A stretch of DNA of 20,606 bases, taken from positions 1 through 20,606 of the forward strand of contig JANNNU010000119.1 of the NCBI GenBank assembly GCA_031398695.1, in the 5' to 3' direction. This document shows positions 1-6,521 of this stretch, piece after piece. A program made the position numbers and the translations under genes. Origin of the DNA: JAIYDJ01 sp031398695. GTDB lineage: Bacteria > Pseudomonadota > Alphaproteobacteria > Rhodobacterales > Rhodobacteraceae. Position 1 is the first letter of the stretch. Each line of letters opens with the position of its first letter. The notes under the pieces were generated by a model that was not told the origin of the DNA, made no database searches, and was given only the letters and a program-made list of their open reading frames with translations.

Positions 1-446
1 GGTGTCCAGTAGCCGTCGCTGTTCAACACAAAGATCGGTTTGCCGTGCAGCCCGATCTGCGCCCAGGTCAGCACCTCGAAGAACTCGTCAAGGCTTCCGG
101 CACCGCCCGGCAACAGCACGACCGCGTCGGCGTTCGTGAACATCATCGTCTTTCGCTCGTGCATCGTCTGCGTGACCACCAGCGTCGACAGATCGGCTCG
201 GCCAAGGCCAGGGTCGGCCTGTTCGGCCTGTATCAGATGCGTCGGAATTACCCCGAGCGTTACGGCCCCTGCGGCGATCGCGGCGCGCGCCACCTCGCCC
301 ATCAGACCCACGTCGCCGGCGCCGTAGACCAGTCGCCACCCGGCGTTCGCGATCATCGCGCCGGTGTCGCGGGCGGCCTGACCGTGGGCCGGATTGAACC
401 CGCTGCGCGCGCCGCAGAACACACAGACCGAACGAAGCGCTGGCAA
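1..446 (-). CDS. LOG-family (TIGR00730) Rossmann-fold protein, partial
   Basis: N-terminal part of a LOG-family protein; the C-terminus lies beyond the left window edge. Translation from a TTG at 446 gives LPALRSVCVFCGARSG at the N-terminus, then VYGAGDVGLMGEVA and the signature PGGAGSLDEFFEVLTWAQ, the LOG PGGxGTxxE motif with Ser in place of Thr. In characterised members these residues bind nucleotide and catalyse hydrolysis of nucleoside 5'-monophosphates (cytokinin riboside monophosphate phosphoribohydrolase, AMP nucleosidase); the substrate here is unknown. The only plausible start is TTG, since no ATG or GTG occurs in frame between it and the upstream region I checked; an AGGGAG-like Shine-Dalgarno lies about 9 nt upstream. 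It is divergent from the LysM gene. The family call is firm; the start is less so. Confidence 0.9.
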   Translation of the reverse strand, partial: MPALRSVCVFCGARSGFNPAHGQAARDTGAMIANAGWRLVYGAGDVGLMGEVARAAIAAGAVTLGVIPTHLIQAEQADPGLGRADLSTLVVTQTMHERKTMMFTNADAVVLLPGGAGSLDEFFEVLTWAQIGLHGKPIFVLNSDGYWT

Positions 447-460
447 CCGCTGGAACTCCC

Positions 461-490
461 TTGAAAACTGTTGCTTTGCGTCGTGATATT
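461..490 (+). promoter_or_regulatory. candidate promoter for the LysM gene
   Basis: TTGAAA (461-466), an 18-bp spacer and GATATT (485-490) resemble a sigma-70 promoter pointing toward the LysM gene start at 552. The region between the divergent LOG and LysM genes is more AT-rich than its surroundings. By eye only. Confidence 0.35.
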
Positions 491-551
491 GGACTTTGTG
501 ACATAAAGGAAGCAGGGGTCGGCAACAGGCCCCGCTTTGAAGGGGAAATGG

Positions 552-2072
552 ATGGCATCTGCGGAACAGACGGGCAGGGCGACCCGGGCTGCGATCGGGC
601 TCGGGGGGGCCGTCGCGGTGGCGGCGGCGCTGGGGCTGGCGTGGTGGTTGTCTCGGGGGGGCGCCGAAGCGCCCGCTTCGCAAGGGGCACCTGCGGCGGC
701 GCTGATGGCCCCGGACGCCGCACCCGTGGCGGCTGCACAACCCGATGCCGCCCCTGACGCCGTCACCGCAGAGCCTGCATTAGAGCCTGCGGAAGACGCG
801 GCTGCACCCACACCGCCCAGTTTCGATCTGGTGCGGGTCGAAGCGGATGGCGCGGCCCAGGTTGCCGGGCGGGGTGCGCCGCTGGCCCGGATCGTGTTGC
901 GCGTGGACGGTGCGCAGGTGGCCGAGGCGGACGTCGGTGGTGACGGTTCGTTCGTCGCCCTGTTCACGCTCGCCCCCAATCCGGCGGCGAGCCTGCTGTC
1001 GCTGATGATGGTGCTGCCCGATGGCACCGAGGTGGCGGGGCGCGAGGCGGTGGCCTTGGGCCCGATCGCGGGGCCGGTGATCGCGATGGCCGACGCCGTT
1101 ACACCGGCGTCGCCTGTGGCTGGTCCCGACGTTGCCGCACCACTGCAAGCCGAGGTGGCTGGGTCGGAAGTCGTTCAACCCGAATCCGATCCGGCTGCCG
1201 TGGTCGAGCCGCCTGCGGCCCTGCTGGTCACCGATCAGGGGGTCGAAGTGATGCAGGCCCCGGTCATCGGCGGTGTGGGGTCGGTCACGATCGACAGCAT
1301 CGGATACACCGATGACGGGCAGGTGCAGTTCGGCGGGCGTGGCGCCACCGGTCAGCAGGTACGGCTTTACCTCGACAATGCCGCGTTGGCCGAAACGCAG
1401 GTTCCGGCTGGCGGACAGTGGGGGGTGACGAAATCCGACATCGCGCCGGGCATCTATGTGCTGCGCGCCGATCAGGTGGATGCGACCGGCAAGGTCACCT
1501 CGCGGTTCGAAACGCCCTTCAAGCGCGAAACCCTTTCTGCCCTTGCCGATGCGACAGCGCCGCAACCCAGCGGGGTGGCTGGCACCACACAGTCTGTTGT
1601 CGTTGAGTCCGGGGATGCCGCGGCAGAGGGGGTGGCGTCTGCGGGCGTCGCGCCGCAACAGCCGGCAGCGACCCCGTCGGCGTCTGCGACGGCTGTCGCG
1701 ACGGCACCGGCCGCACCCGCATCACCTCCGGCAACCGCCGGTGCGCCGGCCGAACCCGCCGAACCGCCGGCCGCGGTCGGCGCGCTCGACGTGCCAGACA
1801 CCGCGACCGCCCCCGCTGCCGCGCTTGGCGCAGACGTGCCCGCGACCGGTGCACCCGCTGCCGACACCGCCCCGGCGCGTGCCGCGTCACCGGTCAGCAT
1901 CACCGTGCAACCCGGCCTGACGCTGTGGGCGATTGCCGAGGCCAATTTCGGCAGCGGCGTGCGCTATGTGCAGGTCTACGAGGCGAACAAGGACAAGATC
2001 CGCGACCCCGACCTGATCTATCCCGGTCAGGTGTTCACGGTTCCGGCCGAGCCGCAGCAGCCTGCGCCGTGA
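552..2072 (+). CDS. membrane-anchored LysM domain protein
   Basis: About 506 residues. A short basic N-terminus is followed by a single hydrophobic segment (about residues 13-32), read as a signal anchor placing the rest in the periplasm. One or two beta-rich, Ig-like stretches follow (about 80-160 and 230-310), then a long low-complexity Ala/Pro/Thr linker (about 340-445). A C-terminal LysM domain spans about 449-498 (SITVQPGLTLWAIAEANFG ... LIYPGQVFTVP). LysM binds peptidoglycan N-acetylglucosamine, so the protein probably links the inner membrane to the cell wall; its precise role is unknown. ATG at 552 was chosen over an in-frame TTG at 537 because AAGGGG lies 6 nt upstream. The 3' end overlaps the convergent arsR gene by 38 bp. 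Confidence 0.85.
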   Translation: MASAEQTGRATRAAIGLGGAVAVAAALGLAWWLSRGGAEAPASQGAPAAALMAPDAAPVAAAQPDAAPDAVTAEPALEPAEDAAAPTPPSFDLVRVEADGAAQVAGRGAPLARIVLRVDGAQVAEADVGGDGSFVALFTLAPNPAASLLSLMMVLPDGTEVAGREAVALGPIAGPVIAMADAVTPASPVAGPDVAAPLQAEVAGSEVVQPESDPAAVVEPPAALLVTDQGVEVMQAPVIGGVGSVTIDSIGYTDDGQVQFGGRGATGQQVRLYLDNAALAETQVPAGGQWGVTKSDIAPGIYVLRADQVDATGKVTSRFETPFKRETLSALADATAPQPSGVAGTTQSVVVESGDAAAEGVASAGVAPQQPAATPSASATAVATAPAAPASPPATAGAPAEPAEPPAAVGALDVPDTATAPAAALGADVPATGAPAADTAPARAASPVSITVQPGLTLWAIAEANFGSGVRYVQVYEANKDKIRDPDLIYPGQVFTVPAEPQQPAP

Positions 2073-2403
2073 CCCCGTGCCCCGGCGGGTGCTGCGAACA
2101 GCAGGCGCGGACGGTCGGATGGCCGCAGCAGGAATGGTTCAGCAGATAGCCGATGGTCTGGCCGATCTGGGCGGCATCCACCGAATAGAACACGTTGCGC
2201 GCGACGCGGCGTGACCGGATCAGGCCGGCCTGCTCCATCGCGGCCAGGTGAAAGGACAACCGCGAGGCGGGCAGTCCCAGCGACCGGCCGATGTCGCCCG
2301 CGGGCAGCCCTTCGTCGCCCGTTGGCATCAACAGGCGCAACACGTCAAGCCGCGCGGCATGGGCCAGCGCCGACAGGGCGGTCAGGACTTTACTTTGCTC
2401 CAT
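2035..2403 (-). CDS. ArsR/SmtB-family repressor with Cys-rich C-terminus
   Basis: 122-residue winged-helix regulator. The N-terminus (ALSALAHAARLDVLRLL) and the recognition-helix region (PASRLSFHLAAMEQAGLI, about 46-62) are typical ArsR family. The classical helix-3 ELCVCDL metal site is absent. Instead the C-terminus carries Cys92, Cys93, Cys101 and Cys102 with His90, His95, His105 and His109. A CC plus downstream Cys arrangement near the C-terminus is known from the arsenite-binding ArsR of Acidithiobacillus ferrooxidans, so a thiophilic metal or metalloid ligand is plausible; this is inference. No arsenate reductase or ArsB/Acr3 is adjacent; the divergent neighbour is an Atm1-type exporter. 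ATG 2403 is the first possible start (an in-frame TGA lies two codons upstream) and is directly preceded by AAGG, too close for a normal Shine-Dalgarno, so the message may have a very short leader. Confidence 0.9.
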   Translation of the reverse strand: MEQSKVLTALSALAHAARLDVLRLLMPTGDEGLPAGDIGRSLGLPASRLSFHLAAMEQAGLIRSRRVARNVFYSVDAAQIGQTIGYLLNHSCCGHPTVRACCSQHPPGHGVTAQAAAARPEP

Positions 2404-2405
2404 CC

Positions 2406-2429
2406 TTCAACTACTCGCGAACTGTTGAA
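2406..2429. promoter_or_regulatory. putative ArsR operator (24-bp palindrome)
   Basis: TTCAAC-N3-TCGCGA-N3-GTTGAA, symmetric apart from the two N3 segments. It lies 2 bp upstream of the arsR start codon, between arsR and the divergent ABC exporter. Size, symmetry and place fit an autorepressor operator for an ArsR/SmtB dimer. No binding evidence is available. Confidence 0.55.
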
Positions 2430-2451
2430 CCATTCCAGTGATAGCCGCAAG

Positions 2452-2472
2452 GCGTGGCCAGATCAACCACGC
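2452..2472. other. inverted repeat upstream of the ABC exporter
   Basis: GCGTGG and CCACGC (6-bp perfect arms) separated by 9 nt, 23 bp before the exporter start codon. It could be a leader hairpin or an additional protein-binding site. Weak on its own. Confidence 0.25.
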
Positions 2473-2494
2473 AGCCGCACCCCAGAGAGCCGTG

Positions 2495-4336
2495 ATGAGC
2501 AAAGCCCCCCAGCCTGCAAGCCAACCCGACAGCCCCGCCGCCATCGTCAACGCGCCGGCCGGGGCCTGGACCACGGTCGCCCGCGTGCGCCCCTATCTGT
2601 GGCCGGATGGCGAGGCGTGGGTCAAACGGCGTGTGGTGGGGGCGTTGCTGCTCCTGTTGGCCGCAAAGCTGGTGTCGATCACCACGCCCTATCTCTACAA
2701 GGTCGCGGTGGACGGGCTGACCGGGCAGACGGCGGGCGACGCGCTGGTGTTCGGTGCCGTGGCGATGACGATCGCCTACGGCGTCGCGCGCTGGGGCACG
2801 GTGCTGTTCGGCGAATTGCGCGACGCGGTGTTCGTCAAGGTCGGCCAGCGCGCCCTGCGCAAGTTGGCGCTTGAAACCTTTACCCACATCCACCGCCTGT
2901 CGATGCGCTATCACATCACGCGCAAGACCGGGGGCCTGAGCCGGATCATCGAGCGGGGGGTGAAGGGCGTGGATTTCCTGCTGCGGTTCATGCTGCTGTC
3001 GATCGGGCCACTGATCCTTGAACTTACGCTGGTCAGCGTGATCTTCGCGCTGTATTTCGGCTGGGAATACATGGTGGTCGTGGTCGCCACCATCGCGCTT
3101 TATGTCACCTACACCCTGAAAGTCACCGAATGGCGGGTCAAGATCCGCCGCGCGATGAACGACAGCGACACCGACGCCAACCAGAAGGCGGTCGACAGTC
3201 TGCTGAACTTCGAAACGGTGAAATACTTCAACGCCGAAGGCTGGGAAGCGCGGCGGTATGACGGGGCGATGGCAAAATACGAAGACATGGCCGTGCGGAC
3301 CGGGCTGAGCCTGTCTGCGTTGAACGTGGGGCAAAGCTTCATCATCACGGCGGGGTTGATCGGCGTCATGGTCATGTCGGCGCGCGGTGTTCAGGCCGGG
3401 CAGTTCACCGTCGGCGATTTCGTGATGGTCAACGCCTACATGATCCAGATCACCATGCCGCTGAACTTCCTCGGCACGGTCTACCGCGAGATTCGGCAGG
3501 CGCTGGTCGACATGTCCGAAATGTTCGGTCTGCTGGGTCAGCCTGCCGAAGTCACCGACAAACCCGGCGCGCCCGACCTGAAGATCGGCGGGGGCGAGGT
3601 GGTGTTCGACAACGTAATGTTCGGGTATGACGCGGGGCGCCCGATCCTGAAGGGCGTCAGCCTGCGCGTCGGACCGGGGCAGCGGATCGCGCTGGTGGGT
3701 CCGTCGGGGTCGGGCAAGTCGACCATCGGGCGGCTGCTGTTCCGGTTTTACGACGTCACGGGCGGGTCGATCCGGATCGACGGGCAGGACGTGCGCGACG
3801 TCAGGCAGACGAGCCTGCACCAGCTGATCGGCGTCGTGCCGCAAGACACCGTGCTGTTCAACGACACGGTCTACTACAACATCGCCTACGGTCGCCCCGA
3901 TGCCAGCCGGGCCGAGGTCGAGGGTGCCGCGCGTGCAGCCAAGATCCACGACTTCATCATGTCTTTGCCGGACGGCTATCAGACCACGGTGGGTGAGCGC
4001 GGGTTGAAGCTGTCAGGCGGGGAAAAGCAGCGCGTCGGCATCGCCCGCACGCTGCTGAAGAACCCGCCGATCCTGATTCTCGACGAGGCGACCAGCGCGC
4101 TCGACACCCAGACCGAACGCGACATCCAGGACAGCTTGCTGGAGATGGGGCAAGGGCGGTCGGTCATCACCATCGCCCACCGGCTGTCGACGATCGCCGA
4201 TGCCGATCTGATCCTGGTGCTGGAAGACGGCCGCGTCACCGAGCAGGGCACGCACGATGCGTTGCTGGCGCGCGACGGGCGCTATGCCGCGATGTGGAAC
4301 CGCCAGTCGGCGGAGGACGAACAGGTCGCCGCCTGA
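2495..4336 (+). CDS. Atm1-type ABC exporter (fused permease and ATPase)
   Basis: 613-residue half-transporter. The N-terminal membrane domain (about 30-340) contains the stretch YHITRKTGGLSRIIERGVKG and NFETVKYFNAEGWE, characteristic of the Atm1/ABCB7/HMT1 group. The nucleotide-binding domain has Walker A GPSGSGKST (402-410), signature LSGGEKQR (506-513), Walker B ILILDE (526-531) with ATSALD, and the H-loop in ITIAHRLSTI. All catalytic residues are present. Family members export glutathione-linked compounds: a sulfur species for iron-sulfur assembly in mitochondria, and metal-glutathione conjugates in Novosphingobium Atm1. The substrate here is not known. ATG 2495 follows an AGAGAG sequence; an in-frame GTG at 2438 would start inside the regulatory region. 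Divergent from arsR, which suggests metal-responsive control (inference). Confidence 0.92.
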   Translation: MSKAPQPASQPDSPAAIVNAPAGAWTTVARVRPYLWPDGEAWVKRRVVGALLLLLAAKLVSITTPYLYKVAVDGLTGQTAGDALVFGAVAMTIAYGVARWGTVLFGELRDAVFVKVGQRALRKLALETFTHIHRLSMRYHITRKTGGLSRIIERGVKGVDFLLRFMLLSIGPLILELTLVSVIFALYFGWEYMVVVVATIALYVTYTLKVTEWRVKIRRAMNDSDTDANQKAVDSLLNFETVKYFNAEGWEARRYDGAMAKYEDMAVRTGLSLSALNVGQSFIITAGLIGVMVMSARGVQAGQFTVGDFVMVNAYMIQITMPLNFLGTVYREIRQALVDMSEMFGLLGQPAEVTDKPGAPDLKIGGGEVVFDNVMFGYDAGRPILKGVSLRVGPGQRIALVGPSGSGKSTIGRLLFRFYDVTGGSIRIDGQDVRDVRQTSLHQLIGVVPQDTVLFNDTVYYNIAYGRPDASRAEVEGAARAAKIHDFIMSLPDGYQTTVGERGLKLSGGEKQRVGIARTLLKNPPILILDEATSALDTQTERDIQDSLLEMGQGRSVITIAHRLSTIADADLILVLEDGRVTEQGTHDALLARDGRYAAMWNRQSAEDEQVAA

Positions 4337-4350
4337 TCCGGGGGCGGGGC

Positions 4351-4378
4351 TTGGCAAACGCGCGGCTTTGCCTGTAAG
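4351..4378 (+). promoter_or_regulatory. candidate promoter for the yfgM-bamB-der cluster
   Basis: TTGGCA (4351-4356), a 16-bp spacer and TGTAAG (4373-4378), 27 nt before the yfgM-like start. The same stretch holds an inverted repeat, GGCAAA-N8-TTTGCC (4353-4372), lying between the exporter stop and this gene, which could instead be a weak terminator hairpin. Confidence 0.35.
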
Positions 4379-4404
4379 ACGGGGATGCCGACAGGAGAAC
4401 TTGC

Positions 4405-5079
4405 GTGAGCAGCCCCGACAGTTTCATCGACGAAGTCACCGAAGAGGTCCGCCGGGACCGACTGTTCGCCGCATTCCGCAAGTATGGCTGGATCGGGGTC
4501 GTGATCGTCCTTGGCGTCGTGGGCGGCGCGGCCTACAACGAATGGTCCAAGGCGCAGGTCACCGCGCGGGCGCAAGCCTTTGGCGACGGAATTACCGACA
4601 GTTTCGATCTGGGCGGCCCGGACGAGCGGCGTGCGGCGCTGGCGGCCTTGCCCGCCGATGGTGGCCAGATCGCGGTCCGGCAGTTGTTGCTGGCGTCGGA
4701 CCCGACGCAGGACCGGCCCGGCACGCTGGCGGCACTCGATGCGCTGGCGGCCGATGCCAGCCAACCGCAGATCTACCGCGATCTGGCGGTTCTGCGCCGG
4801 GTGACGGTGGCGGGGGCCGAGCAACCCCTGGCCGACCGCCGCGCCGCGCTGGAACCCTTGACTGCGCCGGGGCGGCCGTTTCGCACCCTCGCGCTGGAAC
4901 AGATGGCGTATCTGCTGATCGAAGAAAGCAAGGGAGCCGAGGCGATTTCCGCGTTGACCTCGCTGTTGAAGGATCAGGAGGCACCGCAGGGGTTGCGTCG
5001 CCGCGCAAGTCAGGTGATCACCGCGCTCGGGGGCGAGGTTCCGCAAGCGGACCCGATCCCGATGTCGCAGGACGGCTAG
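4405..5079 (+). CDS. yfgM: YfgM-like membrane-anchored TPR protein
   Basis: 224 residues. The N-terminus MSSPDSFIDEVTEEVRRDRL is followed by one membrane segment (about 28-46, YGWIGVVIVLGVVGGAAY); the rest is an Ala/Leu-rich, helical TPR-like periplasmic domain. This matches the TPR_21 / YfgM architecture. In E. coli, YfgM is an ancillary SecYEG partner that interacts with periplasmic chaperones such as PpiD. The start is GTG 4405 with a good AGGAG 7 nt upstream. It is followed 9 nt later by bamB and then der, exactly the E. coli order, which is the main support for orthology because the sequence itself is weakly conserved. Function is inferred from family and synteny. Confidence 0.8.
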   Translation: MSSPDSFIDEVTEEVRRDRLFAAFRKYGWIGVVIVLGVVGGAAYNEWSKAQVTARAQAFGDGITDSFDLGGPDERRAALAALPADGGQIAVRQLLLASDPTQDRPGTLAALDALAADASQPQIYRDLAVLRRVTVAGAEQPLADRRAALEPLTAPGRPFRTLALEQMAYLLIEESKGAEAISALTSLLKDQEAPQGLRRRASQVITALGGEVPQADPIPMSQDG

Positions 5080-5088
5080 GCCTTTGGA

Positions 5089-6471
5089 ATGCAGCACATG
5101 AGGGCCGGGAATTTGCCAGTCGTGAACAGGACCGTTGGACGGATCGGGCTGCTGGCGCTGGTGGTCGTGCTGGCCGCCTGCGAAAGGGAAGTCATCCTCG
5201 AGGGCGAGCGGTTCGCCGTCCGCGCGCCCTTGGAGGATTCGATCCCGGTGGCGGGCGAGCCCGCCCCGCAGGCCACGTCGCTGCGCCCTGAAAACCGATC
5301 AGTGCCGATTGCGCTGCCGGCTGCGCAGGCCAACGCCGACTGGGCGCAGCGCGGTGGCAACGCGCGGCATGCCGCCTGGAACGGCGTGCTGTCGGGCGCG
5401 CCCCAGCGGGTGTTCAGCGTGAACGTGGGCGCCGGCAACAGCCGGGGCAACCGGATGGCCGCAGCGCCGGTGGTGGCGGGCGGGCGCGTGTTCACGATGG
5501 ATGCGAAATCGCTGGTCAGCGCGGTGTCCACGGGCGGTGCGCTGCAATGGTCCACCGACCTGACGGCGGCGTTCGATCGGGGGGGCCAGGTCTCGGGTGG
5601 CGGATTGGCGGCCGGGTCGAACCGGGTCTACGCGGCGACCGGCTATGGCGAGGTTGTGGCGCTGGACGTGGCGACGGGCGCGATTGCGTGGCGTCAGCGG
5701 CTGGACAGCCCCGCCACGGGGGCGCCGATGGTGGACGGCGACACCGTCTATGTCGTTGGACGCGATGGCGGCGCGTGGGCGCTGGACGGGGCGAACGGCC
5801 GCATCCGGTGGACCACGCTTGGCGTTCCGTCTGCCAGTGGCATGATCAGCGGGTCCGCTCCGGCGGCGGCGGGCGACCTGATCCTGTTTCCGCAGGCCAG
5901 CGGCGAATTGACCGCGGCGCGGCGCGATACCGGCGACCGGGTCTGGGTTGCCGGGCTGGCCGGGCAACGGGTGGGTCGCGCCTATGCGCAACTGGTGGGC
6001 GACATCACCGGCGATCCGGTGGTTGTCGGCGACACGATCTATGCGGGCACGGCTGCGGGGCGCACGGCCGCGCTGAACGCGTCGACCGGCGAAACGATCT
6101 GGAACGTCGGCGAGGGTGCCTTGAACCCGCCGCTGGTGGTGGGCGGGTCGGTGTTCGTCGTCAACGACGAGAACCGTCTGGTGCGGTTGGACGCGGGCTC
6201 GGGCGAGGTGATCTGGGCGGTCGACATGCCGTATTGGACGACCGACAAACCGCGCCGCCGCAAGGGCATCGTGGCGCAGTTCGGCCCGGTCCTGGCGGCC
6301 GGACGGCTGGTAATCGTGTCTTCGGATGGCCAGTTGCGGCTCTTCGACCCGACGAGCGGTGCCTTGGTCGGCGGGGCAGAGGTGCCCGGCGGTGCAGCGA
6401 GTTCGGTCGCGCTGGCGGGCGGGGTGCTGTATGTCATGGGCGGCAACGGGCAACTTCACGCTTTCCGTTAG
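5089..6471 (+). CDS. bamB: BamB-like outer membrane assembly lipoprotein (PQQ-type beta-propeller)
   Basis: 460 residues from ATG 5089. A lipoprotein signal peptide ends in the lipobox LAAC, with the lipidated Cys at residue 31; Glu at +2 is compatible with outer-membrane sorting. GTG 5122 is an attractive alternative start that gives a classic 20-residue signal peptide (MNRTVGRIGLLALVVVLAAC); no strong Shine-Dalgarno decides between them. The mature part has repeated beta-propeller blades with alternating Trp/Gly motifs such as ALDVATGAIAWRQRL, ALDGANGRIRWTTLG and RLDAGSGEVIWAVDM. BamB is the BAM-complex scaffold that helps BamA insert outer-membrane beta-barrels; the PQQ-like repeats are structural and no PQQ enzyme residues are implied. 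Its place between yfgM and der strongly supports the identity. Confidence 0.88.
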   Translation: MQHMRAGNLPVVNRTVGRIGLLALVVVLAACEREVILEGERFAVRAPLEDSIPVAGEPAPQATSLRPENRSVPIALPAAQANADWAQRGGNARHAAWNGVLSGAPQRVFSVNVGAGNSRGNRMAAAPVVAGGRVFTMDAKSLVSAVSTGGALQWSTDLTAAFDRGGQVSGGGLAAGSNRVYAATGYGEVVALDVATGAIAWRQRLDSPATGAPMVDGDTVYVVGRDGGAWALDGANGRIRWTTLGVPSASGMISGSAPAAAGDLILFPQASGELTAARRDTGDRVWVAGLAGQRVGRAYAQLVGDITGDPVVVGDTIYAGTAAGRTAALNASTGETIWNVGEGALNPPLVVGGSVFVVNDENRLVRLDAGSGEVIWAVDMPYWTTDKPRRRKGIVAQFGPVLAAGRLVIVSSDGQLRLFDPTSGALVGGAEVPGGAASSVALAGGVLYVMGGNGQLHAFR

Positions 6472-6477
6472 GGGGCT

Positions 6478-6496
6478 GTGCGTGTAAGGCACGCAC
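6478..6496 (+). other. hairpin between bamB and der
   Basis: GTGCGTG (6478-6484), loop TAAGG, CACGCAC (6490-6496): a perfect 7-bp stem starting 6 nt after the bamB stop. It is followed by TTGGTTATT rather than a clean T-run, so it could be a leaky terminator or a processing site that tunes der expression. Confidence 0.4.
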
Positions 6497-6521
6497 TTGG
6501 TTATTCCCGGACTGTTCTGAC

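Noticed and set aside
2411..3949. Long minus-strand open frame opposite the ABC exporter gene.
   Set aside because: It mirrors the codon structure of a well-supported exporter, is rich in His, Asp, Arg and Gln as expected for an antisense shadow in GC-rich DNA, and matches no family I recognise.
4353..4372. GGCAAA-N8-TTTGCC inverted repeat as a terminator after the exporter gene.
   Set aside because: Short stem, long loop and no T-run; it coincides with a better promoter-like match, so it is only mentioned there.
5547..6521. In-frame upstream extension of der running through bamB.
   Set aside because: The translation upstream of 6522 is Arg/Gly-rich shadow sequence; Der homologues begin at the MSFTLAIVGRPN stretch.
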